From positions 30,669,953 to 30,733,952 of the forward strand of contig CM033408.1 in assembly GCA_019426215.1 (NCBI GenBank): a stretch of DNA of 64,000 nt, in the 5' to 3' direction. Position numbers and translations under genes: made by a program. The DNA is from Buddleja alternifolia. Its lineage: Eukaryota > Streptophyta > Magnoliopsida > Lamiales > Scrophulariaceae. Of the stretch, positions 51,527-63,515 are shown in pieces (position 1 is the first letter of the stretch; every line of letters starts with the position of its first letter). The notes under the pieces were generated by a model. The model was not told the origin of the DNA. It did no database searches and worked only from the letters and a program-made list of their open reading frames with translations.

Positions 51527-51532
51527 GTTAAG

Positions 51533-54500
51533 ATGGTGAGTGTGTTGAGAAGTATTTTGCCTGGTTCATCGTCGAAAACCGATGATCACGGTGATGATTA
51601 TAATGTGGAATACTCATTTGCTATGGAGTATACTGGCCCTTTAGTTAATGATGATATTCCCCAAGTGATTCCGATTGATGTTCGTAAGATTCCAACTGCA
51701 GCCATGGCTGCTAGGGCGGTGATTTTGAATAATTTATCCCTACCCATTATTCAACCAATTGTCAAAAGTGATCATTCTGGGAAAAAATTGTCAGAGGAGT
51801 CGAATTTAGGTAAGTTTGGGAGTTCTGGTAGGGTTTATTCAAGAAAACCTGAAAACGGTTCTGATAGAGAAGGTGTATTGGAGATAGTACATGAATTGGA
51901 TAGAGCTAAAAGTTCTACTAGCTCTGGTACATTGGGATTTTCTAATAGTCAAAATGATTCGAATCACTTTTGGGGAAGTGAAGATGTTGAGGACTTAAAT
52001 ATATCGAAATTGGAGTCGGAAGAGCTTTCTTCTGAAATTTCATCTTGTGAAGGAAGGGTAGATGTGGGAAATCATGTAGGCCAAGGCAATAGAATCCCTG
52101 CAGTGACTTTTTGTGATTTGCCATCAAGTGATGCAACCTCTGAAGAAAGTGATGATCAAGAAGAGCCCGAAATTTTTCCCCAGAAGCCACGAGCTTTCCC
52201 AAACGATGGGAGAAAAGGGCTGTGTAATAAGTGTCAAAAAATAAATCGGTTCTCAGATAAGGAATTTTGCATTGTTTGTGGGGCTAAGTATTGTAGCAAG
52301 TGTTTGATAAGGGCAATGGGGTCAATGCCAGAAGGGAGAAAATGCATTACATGCATTGGTTATAGGATTGACGAGTCGAAACGGGCATCACTTGGGAAAT
52401 GTTCAAGAATGTTGAAGAGAATGCTTACAAACGATACAGCAAAGCAAATTATGAGTAATGAGAGGTCTTGTGAAGTAAATCAGCTGTCACCTCATCTTAT
52501 ATGTGTTAATGATAAGCCTCTGTGTCTAGAAGAGTTGGTTATATTGCAAAGCTGTAAGAATCCTCCAAAGAAGCTTAGGCCCGGAAACTATTGGTATGAT
52601 AAGGTCTCGGGATTCTGGGGAAAGGTGAGAATTGTCTCAAAATTATTTATTTTTTTCATTTTGTAATGATGAATAATAGTTTTAGCTTAATCATGCAGGA
52701 AGGACAGAAACCGAGCCAGATTATAAGCGCCCAGCTGGCACTCGGTTCTCAAATTAGGGAAGATGCTAGCAATGGAGACACAAAAGTGTATATAAATAAC
52801 CGAGAAATCACTAAACCGGAGCTTTGGATGTTGAAGGTTATTTTATGCTTTAAGAATTCTTGTTTTAAATATTTTTGGCCATGTTTGTCTATGTTTTTGA
52901 GTAAATTTTCAGAAAATTTATCGGGAAATGTGTATTATGGGCATTTGTGTGAAAATGATGTGATGTTGTTTGTGTTTGGTTATGTTTTTAGAAAATGGTT
53001 GAGTAAAGTAAGAAAGACAAAGAAAATAATAGTAAAGTAAGAAAGAGAAAGAAAATAATAGTTGAAATAGGTAATTATCGATTAGAAATAGCGAGAATTG
53101 GTATTTGATACATTTATTGATTGAAAGGTAGTTATATAAAATATTGAAAAAGTGAAGTTAAAAGAAAAATATTTTTGGTTGAAAATGGTTTGTAATTGTA
53201 ATTTTATAAATGTTGTGATCCATAAAACAAAAAATGGTATTAAAAAACATAACAAACATGGCATTCGATTTTGAAACATAAATGTAAGTGATTTTATCAA
53301 ATGTTTTTGCAGGCTGCTGGAATCCATTGTGAAGGAGAACCTCACTTTTGGGTTACTGCAGATGGATCGTATCAGCTTGAAGGCATGAATTACGTGATGG
53401 GAAAATTATGGGAGAAGGTATGTCAAAGAGTTTACTCAAAATTATCCTTTGTTTTTATTATTTGCGGATTAATGATGTCGAAAATTTGTTTTCAGACAAC
53501 GGTCAGGATAGTATGTGCTGCTTTGTCTTTGCCACTTCCTTCTGATACCTCTAATCCTGGTGGTGAAGATGTTGATAAAGATACGGATAAAAGTAACTCA
53601 AAAAATTTAGAACAGAAAACGATGAATAAATTTCTCCTAGTTGGTTTTGATCAATCTGGGACGAGTACCATATTTAAACAGGTAGAATTTTGTCCTTTAT
53701 TTTCTTCCTCTTTTGAATAGAAAATATATTACATCCACTGAATGTGTTTAATCATTTGTTGGGTTCAGGCCAAAATTCTATATGATGTCCCGTTTTCAGA
53801 AGACGAGAAGCAAAACATCAAATGCATGATACAAAGAAATTTGTACCGTTACATTTGTATTCTGCTCGAGGGGCATGAACATTTTGAAACAGAGTATTTG
53901 ATTGAGTTGAGGAGACAACATGCGGACGAACCTGGTACTTCAGGTACATATATAGTCATTTCATACATTACCGTCTTCTTTTGTTTTATTTAATATCCGG
54001 CTAGTGCAAAAAAAGAAAAGGTGAAAATGAAAAAAAGATTTCAAAGTAAAAATCGGCTAATTGAAAAAGAGAACGATTGATAAGTAGTTTTTTCAATAAA
54101 ACTCAATGAAATAAAGATGAGAGAGAAGACGAAGACTAATAAAGAAAAATGAGATGAGATGGCTCAGGGACGGATCCAGGATCGAATTGTTGGGGTGGGG
54201 GGCGCAAGTTACCTTCGACCTTTTTTTTTTTTTTGCTTTTTTTAAAATCATACATAGATATTCAAATTTATTTAGTGTGAATAGATAATTAAAACATATG
54301 TGTAAAGGAAAGAAAGATAATTTAAATTTAAATTTATAGTAATTTTGAAATATATAAGCAGTTCTTCAAAAAGTTTATCATGGTCGTACATGACGTTTTT
54401 GGAGTACCTATTTATCATATTGAATAAGTAAATTAAATACATAGAAGTACATATTGAACTCTACTTTTTACCTCATTGCTCATATGAATACTCATTACAT

Positions 54501-57500
54501 TGACTACTTTATTAGAGTTTCATGATTGAACTTAATATCTGCTTTATTAGTGATAAAACGTTTTCTCAATTTTTTCCATTCTGTTTGATCTTTTGTCTCA
54601 TTTTATATGGAATTAGTGATTGTATCTCTTTTATCCTTTAGAAATTAGCTAAAAACACAATGCTTTGATCATCACAAATGAATATACAACTATGTGGAAT
54701 AAAAAGATAACATTAAATCAAAAAGTAAAAGATAAATCAACCGTCAAAATTTTAATAGTACATCATAATTCTTCAAAAGAATATAATTACTAATATCACA
54801 CTTTTTGCATATTATGTAGTGAATAACATAGCGTTTTGTCATTTTTAAATCTATTGATGTTTTGCATTCTTCTTACTTTTATAAAAGTTATTTTTTATAT
54901 GTTTAAGGAAAAGTGATGGTTACTATTTTGTATTCTTCTTGTAAAAGTACTTCAGATTTTTTTTCTTTTTGCTAATAGGTTTTGAACTAAAAGACAAGTA
55001 CTAAATAAAAATACAAAAGGAAAGTGGGCATTTTGAGCCCTGCTCGATTAGAGCTCCCAACCTCGAGGTTGGCTGGCAGCATACTTTAAGATTCACGCCG
55101 TCACCTACGCTGCTAGAGCCACTGTTTGATTAAATTTGAAACCTTAACTACAATATTTTGGGGGGGCCATATCCTAAAAACATATATACCCGGTGCTGAA
55201 ATCTTGAAGTCTCGGCGGGGCCGCCCTCCCCCCCCCCCCCCCACCCTCCCCTAGATCACTCCCTGAGAGGGCTTAAGGTGAGCCATAATAGGGAACATGT
55301 GCTAGAGGCGAGAGAGAGTGATAAAGTGAGAAAATAGGGATGTGTATGGATTGAAGGATTTGAAAGCAATAAATTTCAAATTCACCAACAAGTTCATTGA
55401 GCTTGTTTGGATAATTTCAAGATACGAACAGATTTCAGACTCCTTTGAACTCATTTTAAGCTATTTTGTCGATCATTATGATTTGTTTGAAATGACTCCA
55501 ACTTGGAGTCATGTGAGATTCTTCCTCCAAATCCATTTCTCAAATCCAAATAATCCAAACACAACCTAAGTGAGAGAGACCAGAGAAAAAAAAACTACCT
55601 GTAATTTGTGCCATACCAAAACAACTTGACAAAACAAAGTTATTTCCTAATCACTGCTCTTCAATTCTTAATAGTATAGATATAACACAATCCTCAAGCA
55701 TTGCATGTAACAAATAACACATATAAATGCTTCAAAAGAAACGTACTCGAGTTGTATCTAACTTTTTTCAATTTCTAATTTATTGGTGACAGAGGAACCC
55801 GAAAATTTTGATGACAGGAATATATACTCCTTAAGTCCAAACCTTAAAGCTTTCTCAAATTGGCTACTCCAAATTATGATATCAGGCAACTTGGACGCCA
55901 TATTTCCAGCTGCTACACGAGAGTATTCACATCAAGTTGAGGAGTTGTGGAAGGATAAAGCTTTTCAAGCCACTTACAAGCGGAGAAATGAACTGCCGAT
56001 GCTACCTAGAGTTGCTAATTATTTCTTGGATCGGGTAAAAAGTCGTGCTTATATATATATATATATATATATATTAAATTCGAGTTGGTAATTGCATTCT
56101 TTTATTTTTATAAGCCTTGTTTCTCGTTTTTGAAAGGCGGTTGAAATCTCACGAATGGACTATGAGCCTTGTCAAATGGATATATTGTATGCGGAGGGGA
56201 TCACTTCTTCGAATGGGATTGCGTCCATGGAATTCTCTTTTCCAAAGTTGCCTCAGGATGGGTACATGGAACCTTTGGATCAAAATGATCCCTTAATAAG
56301 GTAATTCTAAAATATTGCACCCTACGATTGCATTTGAATTAAAAAAAATTGAGACGGGAGGATTTTGAAATGGATTTCAATTCCTTTAGCACCCATTATG
56401 AGGTATTTTTTCAATCTTCAAGACGGATTGCAAATACACCCAATATTGAAGTCATTTGAAGTACTTGGGCTTAGTTTGGTTGTGTTTTTTTACCCATCCA
56501 TTTTAATTTTCATTTAACAACGGAAATACACACTAATACCATTTTCAAATGAAAATATCCATTTTTATTTTCCCTTTCACATTTTCCAGTGTAACTACCT
56601 ATCATTTCACCAAATCACACCCACTTCTCTCTTTCTCTCACCTCTTTGTCCGAAAAAGAAGTGTTTCCAGATGATGGTGGTGCTATGGCGAAGTAAACCA
56701 CATAGTCTCAACCTTCACAACTTTATGCATATTTTAAGACCCATTTAAAGTATTTTAATGCTCTTTTTTGGATCAATTTTTGTCATTTCCATTTACAAAA
56801 ATATTTGACTAATTCAATCTTGTCTATTATCGTATCTAAAACACTATTCACATAGTCATCACTCTTAATTAACTCGATAATTACTTACAATCAATCATCA
56901 AATCATCAATTCCAACCATTTTAAAAAATACGGCCAAACATGCCTACCATTTTCAAACAACAACCAATAAACTCATTTCCCCATATATTCTTGAAAATGA
57001 CGTTTGAAAAGAAAATAAAAACATGTCCAAATACAACCTTAGTTTCTAATACTTTCCTTGAATCCAAATCCTCTGATATAACTAACAATTCAGATTATTG
57101 TTGATTTTTTGTCCATGCAGCTACCAACTCATTAGAGTTCACTCGAGCAGCCTCGGAGAAAACTGCAAGTGGTTGGAGATGTTTGAAGATGTCGACCTAG
57201 TCATATACAGCGTTTCCTTGACGGATTACGATGAATATTACGAAGACATAAACGGAGTCTGCACAAACAAGATGATGGCATCCAAGAAACTCTTCGAAAA
57301 CATTGTAACTCATCCAACTTTTGCTGACAAACATTTTCTTCTCATCCTCAACAAATTTGATCTTCTCGAGGAAAAGATCGAACAAGTCCCTCTAGCACAA
57401 TGTGAATGGTTTCACGATTTTAAGCCCGTGATTAGTGGTCATCCACACAAAAATAATAGTAACAACAACCCGCCTTTAGCTCAACGGGCTTTCCATTATA

Positions 57501-57703
57501 TAGCTGTGAAGTTCAAAAGGCTGTTTGATTCCTTAACGGGCCAAAAGCTGTTTGTATCACGGGTTACAGGATTAGAGGCTGATACCATCGATACAGCGCT
57601 TAGATACGGTAGGGAGATTCTGAAGTGGGATAATGAGATACATACTATTAGTATGAATGAATTTTCTAGTGAAAGCATTGAGCCTAGCACCACATCTGCA
57701 TGA
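51533..57703 (+). CDS. Extra-large G protein alpha subunit (XLG), eight exons
   Basis: Exons 51533-52624, 52699-52836, 53313-53417, 53496-53681, 53769-53943, 55793-56034, 56137-56300 and 57121-57703 join to 894 residues in continuous frame. XLGs are plant-only proteins with a long N-terminal half and a Galpha-like C-terminal half. They couple with Gbeta-gamma and receptor kinases in immunity and development. The Cys-rich motif spans 231-274 (CNKCQK...FCIVCG..YC.KC...C.TC), followed by [18 protein letters not shown]. The P-loop is [12 protein letters not shown] (495-506), degenerate compared with canonical Galpha. NKFD is at 778-781. The G3 region reads SLGENCKW, as in XLGs. The family is known for weak nucleotide dependence. 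Assignment to XLG1, 2 or 3 is not certain; the length and N-terminus favour the XLG1/2 side. Intron 5 holds a hAT-like element. Confidence 0.95.
54165..55265. mobile_element. hAT-like nonautonomous element in XLG intron 5
   Basis: The ends CAGGGACGGATCCAGG and the reverse of CCTAGATCACTCCCTG match at 12 or so of 16 positions. AGATGGCT (54157-54164) and AGAGGGCT (55266-55273) flank it with one mismatch, the 8-bp duplication of hAT transposons. The 1101-bp interior has no transposase. A poly-C run lies near the right end. Confidence 0.8.
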
Positions 57704-58160
57704 GAGTATTGTAATAGAGAAAATGTAATTGTAGTTACATTTTATTATCATTTTTAACTTAATTTGCCAAGTTAAATGTATATATTCAAGTTTAGGTCTA
57801 ATAATATGAATAAGGCATCATTTATGCCTTTGTAAAATATGATAAATGAAGTTGTAAAGGTGTCTGTGTCTGTAAGAACTATATATCTCAACGTTTGAGA
57901 TCTTTTATTGATTCAGATTTTTTTATTACCCTGTGAATCCCTTTATCGCGGTTATTTTTGTTTCAGTTATTGTCTCAGGTAGTATTAACTTGTGTGGCGG
58001 CGATTGCCCTCGTGATTGACCCACAATCAGGGATTGGTGTTTAGGTTGTTGGACTGTTTAATGATCTGAATTGCATCATTGCTATATCTTTTAGCACAAT
58101 CGGAGATGTTGGTCCTACGATTCGTGTTAAAACTAATATTGAGGATTCGATTCCCAGTAG
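57704..58160. other. 3' flank of XLG
   Basis: Probable 3' untranslated region, then non-coding sequence of higher GC than average. Confidence 0.4.
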
Positions 58161-58399
58161 GAGCGATGCTGGATTGGGGATTATTAGCTTTGTAGCAATT
58201 GATGTATAGGGGCTGTTTGGCTTGTGTGGTAGCACTTGCTATGTGGACTTACTCAAAACATGGCGATTAGACGTGATTGAACTTTTGTCGTAATAATTTC
58301 TGTGATTCGACTAATGTGGGAGCGATTTTGGGTAGAGGATTGTTAGCGTCGAGGCCATTGATGTGAAGAGGCTGTTTGGCTTGTATGGTAGTAATTGCT
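58161..58399. repeat. Diverged direct repeat, period 160 bp
   Basis: 58161-58240 and 58321-58399 share GGATTG/GGATTG, CATTGATGT/AATTGATGT and GGCTGTTTGGCTTGTRTGGTAG. Non-coding. Confidence 0.7.
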
Positions 58400-58730
58400 C
58401 GCAAGTCGAATTTGAAACGCATCGGTTAAATTGTTGTACGTTTTTGCATATTTAACTTGTACTATTACTATTAGCTATAGCTTTTAGCATATAACGTCAC
58501 ACTCCACATGGGAATATTGATTTTCTAAATGTCCTTACTCCTATGTATATGAGATATTAATAGGAAAGTGGACTTTAACAGCTTTAGAATGGTACAAACT
58601 TGAAAGCAATCTTTCAACATTACTTACATCTAGAAAACATCCTTAAATACAAATATACACTAATATATTTCCCATTTACATATCCAACAGAAGATCTATT
58701 CCTCCATTCAAATTCTATGGTTTCTTGCTT
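58400..58730. other. Intergenic, 3' flank of the small gene
   Basis: No gene seen. Holds its probable 3' untranslated region. Confidence 0.4.
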
Positions 58731-58949
58731 TCAACTAGGCGCAAACCGGTCCATGAGCAAAAACACGGTCGTTTCTGACATTGTCTCTTGACATCTTGTA
58801 TTTTTCGGTGTAGCCGGCGACTTTTTGGTTTCTTCTACTTCTTCAACAGCATCCCTTTTGCAGCGTCTTAACAAGAATGGATTTGTGGCTTTGATCTTTG
58901 CTCTTAGCTTTGTTAATTCTCCAATGCACATATCAGCTACAGCTGCCAT
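58731..58949 (-). CDS. Small conserved-looking plant protein, 72 aa (function unknown)
   Basis: A single exon encoding a basic, cytosolic-looking protein with no signal peptide or membrane segment. The N-terminus (MAAVADMCIGELTKLRAKIKA) looks helical. The middle is rich in Lys, Glu and Thr. The C-terminus is SETTVFLLMDRFAPS, of a kind I recall at the ends of short uncharacterised plant proteins. A TATA box 78-84 nt upstream supports a real gene. It shares both ends, but not its middle, with the 83-aa protein at 61841-62092 on the same strand. I assign no function. Confidence 0.7.
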   Translation of the reverse strand: MAAVADMCIGELTKLRAKIKATNPFLLRRCKRDAVEEVEETKKSPATPKNTRCQETMSETTVFLLMDRFAPS

Positions 58950-59026
58950 TTTATCTCTTCTTTAATTCTTTATGAAATATATGAATCGTAGATGAATGAA
59001 GTGGAAAGTGCATGAAATTATGCTAG

Positions 59027-59033
59027 TTTTATA
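59027..59033 (-). promoter_or_regulatory. TATA box of the 72-aa gene
   Basis: Minus-strand TATAAAA, about 80 nt before the ATG at 58949. Confidence 0.65.
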
Positions 59034-60855
59034 GGGTGGTGTGGAATTATAATAGAAAGAAGAAATTTAGGAAAAGAAAATATCAGTGTGTGAAAGCCCA
59101 TTGTTACACGGTCCCATTGGTCGTGGAACGTGGTTTTGTTCCTAGAATATTCCAAGAAAATTTGTTCATCATATTTCTACAAGATAAACATTAAATTTCA
59201 TCTCGGGCTAGATTTGACTAAACCCTATTATTGCAAGAAGCCAAGAATAATGATAATATAACATATTGTGGCGTGATCGATTGGATGCAATTCAACCTGA
59301 TCTAAATAATTATACTAGAAAAATATAACTGTGAATCTAGTCGAATTTGCTTCAACTTAATATTAAGATTTTAAGCGGAGTTTTGTTCAATGAGCTTGTT
59401 TGCTTTAATATTAAGATTAGAGATTGATTTTTGATGTGTCATAATTTTGATCAAGGACAATTCGGACATTTCAATCTTAATTAATAATACACATGTTGAC
59501 TTATTATAAAAGGAATATGAGTTATAAGAACTGACTCACTAATCTTATTAACTAATCAAAACGCTAAAGAAGTATAATGACCGATGCCAACAAGCACCCC
59601 TATAGATATTAAGATAATCAGATCATTTGGGGAGGATCGAATCATTCTAAAACCTCTAGTAATCATCATTACCAGAGAAAGAATTGATTTGTCATGTCGT
59701 AGGTCGGACTTATTCTACCACAAACTCGTTTTTTGAAATATGCCTGAGTTCAACCGTTCAACCACCCTGACCCAATTTAATTATCACACCACATCAACTT
59801 TAAAACCTTACAAGCTTTAAATCGAGTTCGAATAACTTTAAATTTGATTTTAAATTTTAATATGAGCTTCAAGCCTATTATTGCTTGTACATGTTCAATT
59901 TGTCCACTTTCATCATTCATTCATTTTGGTCCTAAAAGACAAACAAAAACACTTCATATTGGCCCAAGTGGTGGCGTGATTCTGCTGGAGCTGTTGGTTT
60001 TTAGCCCACGTGATCATGTTGGAGTTGAGAAGAAAAAAGAGGAAAAGATGAGGGTAAATGAGGAATTTTCACATGTTCTTGGTCAATAGCATGTTTAAAT
60101 AGTGATGAAATAAATAGTATGGACTGTGGAGATTGCTATTGTGGAAAATTCGGATGATTTTATGGCACACTAGGAGTGTTATTACTTCAAGGTGTACCAT
60201 TGTATCTATCTCTTTTACATAACTGTGTGTGGGGTCCACATACAGTACACCTCAGTCTGTGAAAGAGATGAGGATAATGGAGCGTTACTCCCGGTTCACC
60301 ATAAAAAAATCAGGAAAATCCTTACAAGTGCCACCTCCTCATACGTGTCATCTCAATCTTATCAAATGATCCATCGAAGGAAAATTGGAGATATTGAATT
60401 ATTGTCCAAATTTATTTGAGTTTCTATTAAATTTTAAAAATTATTTAATTGTTCTACAAATGGATGTCGATTGACCACACATCAAAACGAACAAGAGTCG
60501 AATTAGGTTGAACTTTAATTGAAGCAGCTAAATGTTGAGTTTGGTCGAGCTTTAACTGAATCGACCAAGACTTGAACTCAACGAGCTTAATCAAATCGAA
60601 TATGAATCGAGTTCAAGTAGTTTGTTTTTTTAAACGTATTTTAGCTAAACGAATTGTGAACATGAGCTAAATTTCAATGGAAAATTAAAGCTGTGTTTGA
60701 CGATAATTTTTTAGTCATGTTTTCATTTTTTGGATCAAAAATCCACACCCAAACTCAGTTCTCAAAACCATATTTCTATTACACATTTTTTTATACAAAC
60801 ATCCATTATTACACTTTTTAATCATATCATACTATCACTCATCAATTATCATTAA
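59034..60855. other. Intergenic, no gene seen
   Basis: AT-rich. Includes a poor copy of the GAGCTCGA-type repeat at about 60480-60680. Confidence 0.45.
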
Positions 60856-60864
60856 TTAATTTTA

Positions 60865-61151
60865 GGGATAATTGCATACTGTACCCTTGTGAAATACGAA
60901 ATTTGCACACATCCCCCCTGTGTTAAAAAAAAAAGCCTGAAATGCCCCTATATTTTTCAAAACTCTGCACAAAACCCATAACCCTGCTTCAAATACACTG
61001 CGTGTGAATGCTACCTTCCGCGGATTTAACACGGATTGGGGGTTTCGTGCAGAGTTTTGAAAATCATAGGATTATTTCAGACTATTTTTTTAACACAGGG
61101 TGTGTGTATGCAAATTTCATGTTTCACAGGAGTATGATATGCAATTATCCC
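60865..61151. mobile_element. 287-bp foldback MITE with 9-bp target duplication
   Basis: TTAATTTTA flanks both sides exactly (60856-60864, 61152-61160). The arms start GGGATAATTGCATACTGTAC and pair over about 100 nt with the right side (ending GATATGCAATTATCCC). Nearly the whole element is hairpin. The duplication length fits the Mutator superfamily. Related by its ends (GGATAATTGCAT) to 62776-63147. Confidence 0.9.
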
Positions 61152-61442
61152 TTAATTTTATTATCTCTCTTACTTTATAACTAACTCAATCACTTCCTAC
61201 ATCAAATCTCCATAAAAATATCATCTTTATATCATATCAACACTACTTCCAATTGTTCTTTAAAAATACGATCAACATAACACAAAATTCAATAATCCAT
61301 ATTTCCAAGAAAATATCCTAAACATGAACTTAAAAATATTTGCCGCACCAAGTGTTGAAACTTGATTTATCCTTTCAAGGAACTAAGTAGGAAAACCTGT
61401 CATAGATAATTTAATTTAATAAGAAGCAAATTAAAACATCTT

Positions 61443-61515
61443 GGGGGTGTAGCTCATATGGTAGAGCGCTCGCTTCGCATGCGAGAGGCACGGGGTTCGA
61501 TTCCCCGCACCTCCA
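61443..61515 (+). tRNA. tRNA-Ala (anticodon CGC)
   Basis: A 73-nt cloverleaf. The acceptor GGGGGTG pairs with CACCTCC, including the G3-T70 wobble pair that marks alanine tRNAs, and discriminator A follows. The D arm is GCTC/GAGC, the anticodon stem CTCGC/GCGAG with loop TTCGCAT, and the T arm GGGG-TTCGATT-CCCC. A T run follows at once, as for a pol III terminator. No intron and no encoded CCA. Confidence 0.98.
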
Positions 61516-61840
61516 TTTTTGCTTTTTACTATGAAATTCGTTATTTCTCTCTTAACCGGATTTAAGACTATTGATTAATTTGTGTGTGTGTATTGTGTAT
61601 ATATATATATATATATATAATATATTTCAAGGGAATTTTTTTTTTTTTAAAAAAAAGATCACAGCTCAAACTATCCCAGACCGAAAAATACAAAAATAAA
61701 TAATCAGAACACATTTCTAAAACATTCATATCATTTTAATTAGGCAAACATAGTTTAGTAAATTGAATAATATACAACATTTTATTTGATACACACACAA
61801 AAAAAAAAAAAAAAAAGCGCCATTTTATGTTTTTTGTTGT
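61516..61840. other. Intergenic with a TA run and A/T runs
   Basis: TA microsatellite at 61599-61618 and an A run near 61800-61816. Probably the 3' untranslated region of the next gene near its end. Confidence 0.5.
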
Positions 61841-62092
61841 TTAAGCACTAAAGCTATCTACAAGCATTGAGAGTGAAGCTTCTGAGCAGTGCAAAGCCGG
61901 TAACTTCTCGATCACTCGCCGCGCTAGTGGCGCCAAGCCGGTTGGCCACCACATTGAGCCGCTACTTTCATCTTGAGCCGTCACAGTTGCAGCTTCGTGG
62001 CTGGTTGGAGCCGAGCCACTTGAGAGATTAGCTTGATCCTTACTCCTCACCTTGGCTAGCTCACTCGTCCATATATCCACAAGACTAGACAT
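61841..62092 (-). CDS. Small plant protein, 83 aa, related to the 72-aa neighbour (function unknown)
   Basis: A single exon. The open frame runs 41 codons further upstream, but those codons are AT-rich leader (YIYIN), and the ATG at 62092 aligns with the start of the neighbour. MSSLVDIWTSELAKVRSKDQ corresponds to the neighbour's N-terminus (shared D6, EL11-12, K, R and K). The C-terminus LHCSEASLSMLVDSFSA corresponds to its SETTVFLLMDRFAPS. The middle is Ser/Thr/Ala-rich with SGSMWWPTGLAPLARRVIEKLPAL. No signal peptide or membrane segment. A TATA box lies 111-120 nt upstream. Function unknown. Confidence 0.72.
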   Translation of the reverse strand: MSSLVDIWTSELAKVRSKDQANLSSGSAPTSHEAATVTAQDESSGSMWWPTGLAPLARRVIEKLPALHCSEASLSMLVDSFSA

Positions 62093-62202
62093 ATTTATAT
62101 ATATATATATCTTGGTACCAAATTGAAGAACTTTAATTAGCTGGAGGTGTAATTTTGTTTCGTTGATGATGTTTATATGTTTTGAGTTCCAAAATATATG
62201 TG

Positions 62203-62212
62203 TATTTATATA
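62203..62212 (-). promoter_or_regulatory. TATA box of the 83-aa gene
   Basis: Minus-strand TATATAAATA, about 115 nt before the chosen ATG. Expected leader about 80 nt. Confidence 0.6.
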
Positions 62213-62765
62213 CATTAAATATGTATATAGTTTTTGATTTTTGGTGGGCAGACAGTTAGTTGTTTTAAAGTATTGTGGCCTGTGGGCTTGTGTTAGAAAT
62301 TAACGGAGATTAGTTTGATGGGATTTATATGGGTCCTAACACAAAAAAATCGAGAAAAAAGTAGCATATAATATTTGGGTGGATCGAAATCAGTAGATTC
62401 AGTCAACTTAACATCGTTGATTACAGGGGTATGATGGTAAAAATTATTCCACTCACCTTAATCCAACAGTGTATAGTAAATCAATTCCATTGATCTCAAT
62501 ATTTCTGATTGTAGGGGTATGATGGTAAAAACCACCTCGCTCACCTTAATTCAATAGTGTTTAATAGATCGATTCCATTAATTGATAATTGCGTGTATAA
62601 TAGATCGACTCGATCTCAATATCTCTGATGATTGCATGGATACGATGGCATGATTGCAAATTGTGTGTATTTTTGGGCATTTTTGTCAAATTTAAATTAG
62701 GTTTCCGATTCATTGTGCCCCGGCCCAAATTTCCGTCGTATATATATAACTAATATGAGCGTGTA
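62213..62765. other. Intergenic with a repeated word block
   Basis: GGGGTATGATGGTAAAAA-type words occur at about 62427 and 62516, each followed by CTCACCTTAAT and TAATAGATCGA/TAGTAAATCAA-type sequence, giving a diverged duplication of period about 89 bp. No gene. Confidence 0.5.
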
Positions 62766-62775
62766 CATTATAATA

Positions 62776-63147
62776 GGATAATTGCATAAAAACCCCCCGT
62801 ATTATTTCGAAAATGCTAAAAACTCCTCTATGTTAATGAAATAGGCAAATCACCCCCTGTGTTCCTAAAAAGTGTGCAAAAAAGCCAACTTTTGTTAAAA
62901 TGATAGAAGAAAATATGTATTTTTTGGGTGAATTAACACTATTTACCTTATAAAATATGAAGAGTATATAAATGATAAATGAGCATGTTAATAAAGGTGA
63001 AAAATATGAAAAATGCACTCGTTTTTTAATGAAATTTGGTTTTTTTGCACACTTTTTAAGAACACAGGGAGATAATTAACTTATTTCGTTAACACATGGG
63101 ATTTTTAGCATTTTCGAAATAATACAGGGGGTTTTATGCAATTACCC
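62776..63147. mobile_element. 372-bp foldback MITE with 9-10-bp target duplication
   Basis: CATTATAATA flanks both sides (62766-62775, 63148-63157). The arms GGATAATTGCATAAAAACCC and the reverse of GGGTTTTATGCAATTACCC continue through AAAATGCTAAAAA and CTTTTTAGGAACACAGG. Non-coding. Confidence 0.88.
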
Positions 63148-63157
63148 CATTATAATA

Positions 63158-63484
63158 TGTATTACTTTAGAAATTTATAGAAAGTATCAATTGTGGCCAT
63201 TGATATTTGATATAGGCTGATTTAGCCAAACCATATAAATTCTTATTTTATCTTGTTTGTTCATTTTATCCTTCAAAATTATTTTATCAACTTATTTTCT
63301 AACATAGATTTCTGGACATATTTATGATATATATACTACTTCGTAATTACTTTCTTCTAGTACTTAGTTTCCAAAACAGCGGTTTGCAGTGGTATTTCCA
63401 GTCAGATTGTGGGCTTATTAATGTGGACTGGGGCTTCAACAAAGGATAAGGCTTCAACAGTTTTCAAGTAATTTCTGATATAAT

Positions 63485-63515
<31 letters not shown>

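Noticed and set aside
59844..60089. 81-aa frame between the small genes
   Set aside because: Low-complexity composition, no TATA context and no family resemblance.
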